Positions 36,357-44,686 of a DNA stretch of 64,000 nt are shown one piece after another. The stretch comes from CAVXZE01 sp963766175. Lineage in GTDB: Bacteria; Myxococcota_A; UBA9160; UBA6930. The stretch's first letter is position 1; each line of letters starts with the position of its first letter. The DNA lies in the NCBI GenBank assembly GCA_963766175.1, contig CAVXZE010000014.1, positions 62,001 through 126,000 of the forward strand, given 5' to 3'. Made by a program: the position numbers and the translations under genes. The notes beneath the pieces were generated by a model. That model made no database searches, was not told the DNA's origin, and saw nothing but the letters and a program-made list of their open reading frames with translations.

Positions 36357-36965
36357 CTACTCGCGCCGCACGGAGTTGATGACGATCGGATCCACCGGGA
36401 CGTCGCTGTGTCCCTTCCGATTGGTGGTCGGGGTCGCGGCGATCTTGTCCACCACATCCATCCCATCCACCACCTTGCCGAACACCGCGTATCCGAAATC
36501 CCGCCCGCCATGGTTCAGGAAGTCGTTGTCCTTCAGGTTGATGAAGAACTGGGAGGTTGCGCTGTTGACGTCGTTGGTGCGCGCCATCGCCAGCGTGCCC
36601 CGCTGGTTCGAGAGACCGTTGTCCGCCTCGTTCTTGATCGGCGCCCGGGTGTCCTTTCGCGCCATCTCCTGATCGAAACCTCCACACTGGACCATGAAGC
36701 CGGGAATCACCCGGTGAAAGATCGTGCCTCCGAAGAATCCATCGTCCACGTAGCCGAGAAAGTTCTCCACCGAGATCGGTGCCTTCTCGGAATCGAGTTC
36801 GACCTTGATGTCTCCCTGTGACGTGGAGAGAATCACCACCGGCTTTCCGCCTCCCTTCTCTGCAGCGTCGGGCGCTGCCCGGGCCCCATCGATACAGGCC
36901 AGTCCGAATGCGCACACTGTATAGATTGCCGCCCAGAACCCAAGGCGAGCTGTCTCCCTCATCAT
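36357..36965 (-). CDS. Exported cyclophilin-type peptidyl-prolyl isomerase
   Basis: 202 residues from ATG 36965, with AAGGA 6 nt upstream. A signal peptide (LGFWAAIYTVCAFGLACIDG) possibly ends in a lipobox (GLAC). The cyclophilin domain has FHRVIPGFMVQCGGF, GTLAMARTNDVNSATSQFFI and GYAVFGKVVDGMDVVDKI. Catalyses prolyl cis-trans isomerisation, here in the periplasm. The Trp of eukaryotic cyclophilin A is absent, as in bacterial PpiA/B. Confidence 0.92.
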   Translation of the reverse strand: MMRETARLGFWAAIYTVCAFGLACIDGARAAPDAAEKGGGKPVVILSTSQGDIKVELDSEKAPISVENFLGYVDDGFFGGTIFHRVIPGFMVQCGGFDQEMARKDTRAPIKNEADNGLSNQRGTLAMARTNDVNSATSQFFINLKDNDFLNHGGRDFGYAVFGKVVDGMDVVDKIAATPTTNRKGHSDVPVDPIVINSVRRE

Positions 36966-37125
36966 CGAATTCCTTATCGTGTAGGTGGCCCCGGCAAGCT
37001 GGACCTCTGGTATCCTAGCTGGGGCGGGACACCGACGCGATCGACCTGCGGGCTCGGCGCCTCGGTTGCTCCTCGCCCCCTTCATCTTGCCATCATATTC
37101 CCATTCCCGACGGAGGTTCGATCCG

Positions 37126-38043
37126 ATGAGCAAGCGCGTAAGAGAGATTCTCTCCTGGTATCACGGCGAGACTCCCGGCACCCTCACCAACCTCGCCCGT
37201 CTGCTCAACCACGGGCGCCTCGCAGGAACCGGAAAGCTCGTCATTCTTCCCGTGGACCAGGGTTTCGAGCACGGCCCGGCCCGGAGCTTCGCCAAGAACC
37301 CGGTGGGCTACGACCCTCGCTACCACTTCGAGCTGGCCATCGAGGCCGGGTGCAACGGCTACGCCGCTCCTCTCGGTTTTCTCGAGGCGGGCGCCGCCGA
37401 ATTCGCCGGTGAGGTGCCGCTCATCCTCAAGCTCAACAGCTCGGATTCCCTCTTCAGCGGCCCCGATCCCTGTCCGGCGGTGACCGGGAGCGTCGATGAC
37501 GCCCTGCGCCTCGGCTGCGCGGCGATCGGCTTCACGATCTATCCGGGGTCTTCGGCCCGCAACGAGATGTACCAGCAGATTCGCGAGCTCGCCCTCGAAG
37601 CCAAGTCCGTGGGCCTGGCGGTGGTGGTCTGGTCCTACCCGCGCGGTGCGGGTCTCTCCAAGGAAGGGGAGACCGCCGTCGACGTGGTGGCCTATGCCGC
37701 ACAGATCGCGGCCCAGCTCGGTGCTCACCTGATCAAGGTGAAGCCGCCGACCGACCACATCGAGCAGGAGGCGGCTCGCAAGGTCTACGAATCCGAGGGC
37801 ATCCCCGTCGGAACCCTCGCCGACCGGATCCGCCACGTCGTGCAGAGCGCCTTCAACGGCCGGCGCATCGTCATCTTCTCCGGCGGGGCGGCCAAGGGCC
37901 ACGACGGACTCATCGAGGAGATTCGCGGCATCGCCGATGGCGGGGGCTTCGGGTCGATCATCGGCCGAAACTCCTTCCAGCGTCCCAAGAGCGAGGCCGT
38001 CGCGCTGCTCCACGAGGTGATGGACATCTACGCCAACGCGTAG
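37126..38043 (+). CDS. Class I fructose-bisphosphate aldolase (DhnA/FbaB type)
   Basis: 305 residues from ATG 37126; GGAGG lies 9 nt upstream. Schiff-base aldolase of the DhnA/FbaB family, glycolysis and gluconeogenesis, cytoplasmic. Signatures: LVILPVDQGFEHGPARSF, KLNSSDSLFSG, WSYPRGAGLSKEGETAVDVV, the Lys in AHLIKVKPPTDHIEQEA (Schiff base) and the phosphate site FSGGAAKG. Divergent from the isomerase gene, with about 160 bp shared promoter space. Confidence 0.95.
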   Translation: MSKRVREILSWYHGETPGTLTNLARLLNHGRLAGTGKLVILPVDQGFEHGPARSFAKNPVGYDPRYHFELAIEAGCNGYAAPLGFLEAGAAEFAGEVPLILKLNSSDSLFSGPDPCPAVTGSVDDALRLGCAAIGFTIYPGSSARNEMYQQIRELALEAKSVGLAVVVWSYPRGAGLSKEGETAVDVVAYAAQIAAQLGAHLIKVKPPTDHIEQEAARKVYESEGIPVGTLADRIRHVVQSAFNGRRIVIFSGGAAKGHDGLIEEIRGIADGGGFGSIIGRNSFQRPKSEAVALLHEVMDIYANA

Positions 38044-38055
38044 CTGCTACGGAGG

Positions 38056-39780
38056 CTAGGTCTTGCGCTGCTGGAGCAGGCGCAGGCCGCGCTGTGCATC
38101 GCGGTCGTTGGGATCGTAGCGGAGCGCCATCCGGAAGTGACGTTCGGCGGCGTCGAGCTCGCCCCTGGAGTGGGCCAGCTGACCGAGGATGCTGTGGGCT
38201 CTGTTGGAGTCCTTGCGATCCTGGAGCACGCGGCTCGCACAGGCCTGGGCTTTGGCGCGGGCCAGGGTCTGCTGCTCCTCTCCCCGCGCGGTCAGATAGC
38301 TGACCCATGCCTCGTACATCCGGTACTCGGGCTCGCTGGGCTCCAGCTCGGCGGCGCGAGCGAACTCCCGATGTGCGCCCGGCATCATGTTCTGGAGCAA
38401 CAAAACCATGCCGCTGCGGAATGCGCGCTCGGCCTCGAGTTTCGCCTGCCTCTCGTCGCGGGGCCGGGTCGGCGTCTTCGGCCCCGGCAGCTTCTGGAGT
38501 CGGCCGGAGAGCCGCCCGAGGGAGTCGCTCCCCTTGGGCCGCGGCTCGTAGCGTCGACCGACTCGCTCCTTCGGGGCGGTTCGAACTGGCGCGCTGGGGG
38601 TCGGCGGTCTGCTCGGGCCGGGATCCGGCTCGGCAGCGCTCGAGGCATCATTCAGCACGACTTCCCGCGCCACGACCAGGGCCGCCAGCACCTGGCCCGC
38701 ATGCGCCGCATCCAGACAGGAATCGCGCTGCATCTGGGCCACGGTCCGGTCTCCGCGAACCTCCAGCAGGAACTTCTGCTCCGCGGAGTTCATCTGAAAA
38801 CGCTCGCTGGCTTCCGCGGCGCTCATCCGGAGCGCCGGATAGCGGCCCGAATGGGGCCGGAGCAGGAGCTCCACGCGTCCGGGGCCGAAATGCGCCTTCA
38901 GGCCCGCGAGGAGCAGGGCCTCGAGCGACGGTACCTCGTAGGCCAGCATATCCTCCGAGACCGCTTCCAGGGGGTGGAAGGAATGGCTGAAGCGCGGCCA
39001 GCGGAAGCAGCCGACGATCTTCTCGCTCACCTGCTGCACCAGGGCGTCGTAGACATCGTTCGGAGTCAGCATGCCGAGCTCGACCAGGACCTCGCCCATG
39101 CGCAGGGGCTCGTTGTCCACCAGCGTCTCGGTCATCCGTTCGATCACCCGCACGTACTCGCTCTCACTGATCTCGCCGCCGCGAAGCAGGAGTCGGCCGA
39201 GGGTGTGGTGGAGCGATCCGCCCTCAGCGAAGACCGGGTTCCCCCGGTTCAGGTGAATGCTGGTGCAGACGCCCTCGGCCCGGATTTCGAGAACGCCGGT
39301 TTCGGCCCGTTCTCCGAGGTCGACGAGGATCTCGGGCAGGGAGAGGTGGAGTCCGCCCTCCGGTGCGTCGGCGTCGCCGATCGGGACACGCTCGAGGATC
39401 TCGTTGATTTCGAGGAGGAGCTTGGTGGCGTCGACGGGCCTCGGCAGCACCGCGTCCGGACGCATGCCCCGGGGCAGACTGACCTCGAGCTCCCGCGCCT
39501 GACCCGTTGCGTCGAGGAGGACCAGAGGAGGCGGTGCCGCACCTTCCTTGAGAGCGGCGCAGCAGGCGACCGAGTCGAGGCCCGGCAGGGGAACTCCCAG
39601 CACGGTGACGTCGGTTCCGCGGCTCAGGAGCGAGTGGACGGCGTCGACGATGTTCGCCGCACGCACGACCTCGATACCCCGAGCACGCAGCTCCCGCTCC
39701 AGCTGTTTGCCCAGATGGTCGTTCGCCTCGACCACGAGCACCTGGATCGACGCTCCTCCGGATTCCTCCGGTGATGCCAC
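38056..39780 (-). CDS. Pseudo-receiver/DUF4388/TPR regulatory protein
   Basis: 574 residues from GTG 39780; GGAGG lies 9 nt upstream. A receiver-like domain at about 12-125 (IQVLVVEANDHLGKQLEREL) has Gly where the phospho-Asp should be (VTVLGVPLPGLDS), so it probably cannot be phosphorylated in the usual way. A DUF4388/PATAN-type domain follows (LHLSLPEILVDLGERAETG, SIHLNRGNPVFAEGGSL). A Pro/Arg/Lys-rich linker leads to C-terminal TPR-like repeats (AFRSGMVLLLQNMMPGAHRE, AHSRGELDAAERHFRMALRY). Such proteins occur in gliding, predatory or polar-motility regulation. Target unknown. Confidence 0.82.
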   Translation of the reverse strand: MASPEESGGASIQVLVVEANDHLGKQLERELRARGIEVVRAANIVDAVHSLLSRGTDVTVLGVPLPGLDSVACCAALKEGAAPPPLVLLDATGQARELEVSLPRGMRPDAVLPRPVDATKLLLEINEILERVPIGDADAPEGGLHLSLPEILVDLGERAETGVLEIRAEGVCTSIHLNRGNPVFAEGGSLHHTLGRLLLRGGEISESEYVRVIERMTETLVDNEPLRMGEVLVELGMLTPNDVYDALVQQVSEKIVGCFRWPRFSHSFHPLEAVSEDMLAYEVPSLEALLLAGLKAHFGPGRVELLLRPHSGRYPALRMSAAEASERFQMNSAEQKFLLEVRGDRTVAQMQRDSCLDAAHAGQVLAALVVAREVVLNDASSAAEPDPGPSRPPTPSAPVRTAPKERVGRRYEPRPKGSDSLGRLSGRLQKLPGPKTPTRPRDERQAKLEAERAFRSGMVLLLQNMMPGAHREFARAAELEPSEPEYRMYEAWVSYLTARGEEQQTLARAKAQACASRVLQDRKDSNRAHSILGQLAHSRGELDAAERHFRMALRYDPNDRDAQRGLRLLQQRKT

Positions 39781-40051
39781 AGCTCCATTCCTCCGAGTTG
39801 GCCCTCCTATCGGCCAATCCCCGGTGCCGCTGGATGATGCTGTGAGGTGGCACCGGCAGCCGAGGCGCAGGTGGAAGCGCAATCGCCCGCGCCCCATGGC
39901 GATTCGGATCTCGGCCAGATGAGCGGCGGAAGATCGCGATCTGTTGGGGATGCGAGACGATTTCCCTACATCTGACCAGCTCGAACCCCCGAATCGCGGG
40001 CAATCGAAGCCGGACGCCGACGCGAAGGTCTCCTCGCGGGAGGCGTTTCCC

Positions 40052-40843
40052 TTACTCGACGTCGACGGTGAGGAACAGGACGCGTTCGTCCCGGACCTGT
40101 CTGGAGTCGGTGATGACCGGTGACCCCGCGCTGTGGTCGTCCCTGGTGCGCGAGATTCCCCCGAGCACCACGGTCTCCCCCGGCTTCACGATCACCGTCG
40201 TGGTCGCCCCCGTGAACTCCACCCGGCCGCGATCGTCGACGCTGTCGTCGGTCGGCGCGATCTCCACCTGCACCCGGTCCTGAGCGAGGATGCGCGGGCG
40301 GGCGGTGAAGCCGCGCTCTGCAGCGACGAAGGTCGTGGACGAAGTGAGGACTCCGCGCGAGTGAACCGGTACCGAACGTCCGGTTCCGATATGGCCCACC
40401 TCTCCGTCCAGCAGCCGTAGAGTTCCCGCGAGATCGCCTTCTCCGTGGCTCTGGACCGCCCGGCCACCGGCTCGGACTCCCGTCTGATCTCCGGGAAAGA
40501 TCGCGTTCCCCACCCGGATTCCCTCGCTCCCGGCGCTCCATTCCACGCGGATCTTTTCTGCCACCAGCTCGTCGACACGCTTCGTCTGGTATCGCAGTAC
40601 CACCGTTCGCCGCTTCTGATCCTGTTGACGGAGCAGGGACAAGGCCTGCTCGACGACCGAGGGCGGGCCCATCAAGACGATCGAGTTGGTGCCGGAGTCG
40701 AGGGCGACGGAACCCTCTCCAGCCATGGCTGCCTCGGCGAGCGGGAGGAGCTCCTCGGCCGTTCGGTTCGCGGCCTTGTAGACCTCGATGGTGGATCCCT
40801 CGGCCAGCGCCGCGGCGAGGGTCAGGAGCGATAGCGACACCAC
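40052..40843 (-). CDS. Short secretin-like exported protein
   Basis: 263 residues from GTG 40843; the upstream frame stays open and no ribosome site marks the start, so the true start may differ. The signal-like segment is MVSLSLLTLAAALAEG. Residues 18-90 look like a secretin short N-domain (TIEVYKAANRTAEELLPLAE, GTNSIVLMGPPSVVEQAL). The C-terminal part (RVEFTGATTTVIVKPGETVV, LGGISRTRDDHS, VLFLTVDVE) resembles the secretin core. It is far shorter than full secretins (500+ residues) and no type II/IV secretion gene is nearby. It may be a truncated or specialised pore. Confidence 0.7.
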   Translation of the reverse strand: MVSLSLLTLAAALAEGSTIEVYKAANRTAEELLPLAEAAMAGEGSVALDSGTNSIVLMGPPSVVEQALSLLRQQDQKRRTVVLRYQTKRVDELVAEKIRVEWSAGSEGIRVGNAIFPGDQTGVRAGGRAVQSHGEGDLAGTLRLLDGEVGHIGTGRSVPVHSRGVLTSSTTFVAAERGFTARPRILAQDRVQVEIAPTDDSVDDRGRVEFTGATTTVIVKPGETVVLGGISRTRDDHSAGSPVITDSRQVRDERVLFLTVDVE

Positions 40844-40937
40844 CAGGGCTGTAACCCGAGCTACCCCATCTTTTCCTCTCCGATCTTGAGCAGACCTCTC
40901 CGCTCCACAGTAGCATGGTAGGCAGGGAGGCAGGGCG

Positions 40938-42197
40938 TTGGCGGAGAAGCTGGCGGTTCACGGTGGGAAGCCGATGCGGTCGCGTCCCTGGCCGCACTGG
41001 CCCGAGTTCGGCGAAGCCGAGCGGGTCGCTCTCCAGCGCGTGCTCGAATCGCACAATTGGGGAGGGCATCCCTCCCCGAACGTCGAGGCAAGGGAACTCT
41101 CCCGGGAGTTCGCCGCCTACGTGGGTTCCAACTACGCGGTGCCGACACTGAACGGCACGATCTCACTGACGCTGGCGCTGCAGGCGGCCCGCGTCTCGCC
41201 CGGCGCCGAGGTCATCACCAGCGCCTACACCTTCGTCGCGACCGCCAGCGCCATCGTGGCAGCGGGCTGCGTCCCCGTCTTCGTGGATGTCCTTCCCGAC
41301 ACCTACTGTATGGATCCGGATCGGGTCACGGCGGCGATTGGCGCCCGTACCGAGGCCATCATTCCGGTTCACCTGGCCTGCTCGATGGCGGACATGGATC
41401 GCCTCGGCGAGCTGGCCCAGCGTCGCGGGCTTCTCCTCGTCGAGGATTGCGCGCACGCCCACGGGGCCCGCTGGAGGGGACAGGGCGCGGGCTCGATCGG
41501 GGATTTCGGCTCCTTCTCGATGCAGAGTACGAAGCTCTTGACTGCGGGGGAGGGAGGAATCGTCACCACGAGCGACGACACCTACGAGCAGCGCCTCCAG
41601 TCCCTGGTGAACTGCGGTCGCAAGGAGGCGGGCTACGACGGGTTTCCGGAGCGGATGTTGGGAATGAACGCGCGAATCACCGAGTGGCAGGCGGCCGTAC
41701 TGCGAGAGCAGCTGCGGCGCCTGCCCGAGCAACACCAGCGGCGGGCGGCAGGGATCGAGCGCTTCGAGAAGCAGATCGCCGCCGTCCCCGGGCTGCGTCC
41801 CCTGGCCAGGGACGAACGGGTCACCGAGCGCACCGCCTATCAGTTCATCCTGCGCTACGACTCCGCCTGCTTCGCAGGAGTTCCGAGGGACGAGGTGCTT
41901 CTGGCTCTGGGCGCCGAGGGCGTTCCCTGCTACGGGCGCTTCTACGTGCCGATCCCCGAGGATCCCCTCTTCGCGATGGATCCGAAGACGAATCCGGTCG
42001 CCCGAGTCGGCGCCGACTACTCGGGCGGCGCCTTTCCAGTCGCGAGCCACGCGGCCTATCAGGAGTCGATCTGGCTACCTCACTTTCTCTTTCTCGGCGG
42101 AGACGAGGATGTGGACGAGCTGGTCGCGGCATTCGCCAAGGTGCAGGCCGGCGCCGCCGCCCTGCGTCAGAGTGCGCGCGGCGAGGAGGGGAAATGA
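40938..42197 (+). CDS. DegT/DnrJ/EryC1/StrS-family PLP aminotransferase
   Basis: 419 residues from TTG 40938 (GGGAGG about 8 nt upstream). Sugar or cyclitol aminotransferase family: VGSNYAVPTLNGTISLTLAL, EVITSAYTFVATASAIV, VEDCAHAHGARWRG and the Schiff-base Lys in FSMQSTKLLTAGEGG. The C-terminal part (FLGGDEDVDELVAAFAKV) is typical. The stop overlaps the next start (ATGA). Together with the dehydrogenase it looks like an oxidise-then-aminate pair for a sugar or inositol (inference). Confidence 0.92.
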   Translation: MAEKLAVHGGKPMRSRPWPHWPEFGEAERVALQRVLESHNWGGHPSPNVEARELSREFAAYVGSNYAVPTLNGTISLTLALQAARVSPGAEVITSAYTFVATASAIVAAGCVPVFVDVLPDTYCMDPDRVTAAIGARTEAIIPVHLACSMADMDRLGELAQRRGLLLVEDCAHAHGARWRGQGAGSIGDFGSFSMQSTKLLTAGEGGIVTTSDDTYEQRLQSLVNCGRKEAGYDGFPERMLGMNARITEWQAAVLREQLRRLPEQHQRRAAGIERFEKQIAAVPGLRPLARDERVTERTAYQFILRYDSACFAGVPRDEVLLALGAEGVPCYGRFYVPIPEDPLFAMDPKTNPVARVGADYSGGAFPVASHAAYQESIWLPHFLFLGGDEDVDELVAAFAKVQAGAAALRQSARGEEGK

Positions 42198-43264
42198 CAC
42201 CGTTCCGAGTTGGCCTGATCGGTTCCGGTGGGATCTCCCGCACCTACATGGCGGCATTCCCGCAGGTTCCCGAGGGCGAGGTCGTCGCGGTCTGGTCGCG
42301 GCAGCGCGAGAACGCCGAGCGCTTCGCCCGGGAGTTCGCGATCGGTTTCGCCACCGATCGCGTGGAGGATCTCCTGCCCCAGGTGGACGTGGTGTGCGTG
42401 AACTCTCCCAACGCCTGCCACGCGCCCCACGCCATCGCAGCCGCTTCCGCGGGCAAGCACGTGATCGTCGAGAAGCCCCTGGCGGTCTCCCTGGAGGAGG
42501 GCCAGGCGATCATCGACGCCTGCGCCGCCGCCGGTGTCGGACTGGCCTACGCCGAGGAGCTCCCCTTCGTCCCGAAGTTCGAGCGCGCGCGAGAGATCCT
42601 CGAATCCGGTGCGATCGGCGAGGTCCTCTACCTGACCCAGCGCGAGGCGCACGGCGGACCCTACTCCCCGTGGTTCTTCACTCGCGACGAGGCGGGGGGT
42701 GGGGTCCTGATGGACATGGCCTGCCACGCCATCGAGCTGGTGCGCTGGGTGCTCGGGAAGCCGTCGGTGGCGAAGGTGACCGCGCATGTCGCCAACGCGC
42801 TGCATCGCGACAAGACCGAGCTCGAGGATCACTCGGTGATCCACCTCGAGTTTGCCGACGGAATCACGGCCACATGTGAAGCTTCCTGGGTCCTGCAGGG
42901 CGGCATGCAGTCGCGCCTCGAGCTCTGGGGAACCGAGGGCTACCTGGATGTCGATCTGCTTCACGGAACTGGGCTCGAGCTCTACACCCACCGGGGGAGT
43001 CCCCAGCACATGGCGCCGCCCGGGTGGACCATGACGCTCACGAACTGGGTGGTCGAGAACGGCTACCCCCAGGAGCTGTCCCACTTCCTGCAGTGCTTCC
43101 GGGAGGGCTCCGTCCCCCGCGAATCGGGTGCCGACGGACTCGTCGTGCTCGAGATCCTGCTCGCCGCCTACGAGTCCGCCGCCACGGGCCGCACCGTCGC
43201 GCTGCCCCATCGCCCCGAGGGCATCGAGCGGGCCGTCGATCCGTGGCTCCGGACGCAGCGGTAG
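42194..43264 (+). CDS. Gfo/Idh/MocA-family NAD(P)-dependent oxidoreductase
   Basis: 356 residues; the ATG overlaps the preceding stop by 4 nt and follows GAGGAGGGG. Rossmann fold at the start (GLIGSGGISRTYMAAFPQ), then the family motif GKHVIVEKPLAVSLEEGQAI with the catalytic Lys in EKP. MDMACHAIELVRWVLG is the conserved His segment. It would oxidise a sugar or cyclitol hydroxyl. Coupling to the DegT gene implies action on the same compound. Confidence 0.93.
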   Translation: MTPFRVGLIGSGGISRTYMAAFPQVPEGEVVAVWSRQRENAERFAREFAIGFATDRVEDLLPQVDVVCVNSPNACHAPHAIAAASAGKHVIVEKPLAVSLEEGQAIIDACAAAGVGLAYAEELPFVPKFERAREILESGAIGEVLYLTQREAHGGPYSPWFFTRDEAGGGVLMDMACHAIELVRWVLGKPSVAKVTAHVANALHRDKTELEDHSVIHLEFADGITATCEASWVLQGGMQSRLELWGTEGYLDVDLLHGTGLELYTHRGSPQHMAPPGWTMTLTNWVVENGYPQELSHFLQCFREGSVPRESGADGLVVLEILLAAYESAATGRTVALPHRPEGIERAVDPWLRTQR

Positions 43265-43327
43265 CCCCGGTCCCCTGCTCCGCAAGGAGGCCACCGTCGG
43301 TATACTGTTGATGTGGGAGGTCCCGGT

Positions 43328-44686
43328 TTGTCGGAGCTGATTGCCGGCACCAGTGCGGTGGTGCTCGAAACGCCGGTCGGTGCGGAGATGATGGGGTACG
43401 GAGCGCGCACCGGAACCGCGGCGTCGCTTCACGATCCCCTTCACGCCCGGGCGCTCTACCTCGCCGCCGAGTCGGATCTGCTGCTGATCGAGTGCGAGCT
43501 CTGCCTGCTGGCTCCCTCCCAGGCCGAGGGAGTCCGCGAGCGTATCGCGGCGAAGACCGGCATCGCCCGGGAGCGGATCCTGGTGGGCTGCATCCACACC
43601 CACTCTGGCCCGGACACCGGCCTCGGTGCCCTGCTCCGGGGCTCCGAGCCACCGGATCACGTGGCACCGCTCCTGGAAGCCTCGATCGAGGCCGGCGTGC
43701 AGGCGCACGCGAACGCTTCGCCTGCGCGCCTGGGCGTCGGCGTGGCGGAGGCGCGCATCGGGCGAAACCGACGCCGCGCCGACGGCCCCCTCGACACCGA
43801 TGTCCTGGTGATCCGCGTCGACCGGGCCGATGGCTCGCCGCTCTCCGTACTCTACGTCCACGGCTGCCATCCCACCGCTCTGGGTCACGACAACCTGGCC
43901 TACTCGGCGGATTGGCCCTGGGCAGCGGGTCGCGCCATCCAGGAGGGGCTCCCCGGCTGCAATCCCATCTTCGTCCTCGGCGCCCACGCCGACGTGGATC
44001 CGCGAACCCGCGGTCTCCTGGACCTGGCGATCCCGGGCCAGAGCGTGGGCGTGGGCTTCGACCAGGTGGAGATCCTGGGTAGCGAGATCGGCGAGGCCGT
44101 GGTCGAGGCGGCTTCGGCCATCGAGACGCGGTCCGAGGTGGCAGTGGCCGCCGGCTCCGCGCGAGTCCGGATTCCCGTCCACGCGGCCGATCCGGAGCGG
44201 CGCCGTCGCGAGGCGCTGGCGGCCCTGGGGCTTCCGCCCGACTCGAAAGCGGGCACCGGCGAGCTGTATCGGCTGGAGGCCGAGCGAACCGCCGGTCTGC
44301 CCGATAGGGAGCGCCGCGAGCGGGTCGCCAAGGTGCGGCTCTATCTCCGCGATCGCACCGCCAGCCGTTTCGCCTTCAGCGACGAGCCGGAGGTCGAAGT
44401 CCAGGTCCTTCGCATCGGCGACGCACATCTGGTCGGCTTTCCCCTGGAGCCGACAGTGGACGTAGGTCTCGATTGGAAGCGGCGTCTCGGCCGAAGGCAC
44501 GCCGCCGTGGTGGGAATCGCGAATGGCTGGATTCGCTACCTACCTCACTCCCGCAACTTCGAAGAGCCCCTGGCGCATCAGAAGTACGAGATCCTCCAGT
44601 CGACCCTGGTGCCGGATGCCTCGGACCGCCTGCTGGCGGAGGCCGAGCGCCTGGACCGGATTCTCACCAGCGAGCAGACGCCATGA
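43328..44686 (+). CDS. Neutral/alkaline ceramidase-like hydrolase
   Basis: 452 residues from TTG 43328, chosen because GGGAGG sits just upstream; GTG 43313 is the alternative. It matches the neutral ceramidase N-terminal domain: DPLHARALYLAAESDLLLIE, the metal-binding VGCIHTHSGPDTG, LYVHGCHPTALGHDN and FVLGAHADVDPRTR. No signal peptide and no C-terminal Ig-like domain, so it is shorter than secreted ceramidases (about 650 residues) and probably cytoplasmic. The substrate may be an N-acyl compound other than ceramide. The stop overlaps asnS by 4 nt. Confidence 0.82.
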   Translation: MSELIAGTSAVVLETPVGAEMMGYGARTGTAASLHDPLHARALYLAAESDLLLIECELCLLAPSQAEGVRERIAAKTGIARERILVGCIHTHSGPDTGLGALLRGSEPPDHVAPLLEASIEAGVQAHANASPARLGVGVAEARIGRNRRRADGPLDTDVLVIRVDRADGSPLSVLYVHGCHPTALGHDNLAYSADWPWAAGRAIQEGLPGCNPIFVLGAHADVDPRTRGLLDLAIPGQSVGVGFDQVEILGSEIGEAVVEAASAIETRSEVAVAAGSARVRIPVHAADPERRRREALAALGLPPDSKAGTGELYRLEAERTAGLPDRERRERVAKVRLYLRDRTASRFAFSDEPEVEVQVLRIGDAHLVGFPLEPTVDVGLDWKRRLGRRHAAVVGIANGWIRYLPHSRNFEEPLAHQKYEILQSTLVPDASDRLLAEAERLDRILTSEQTP

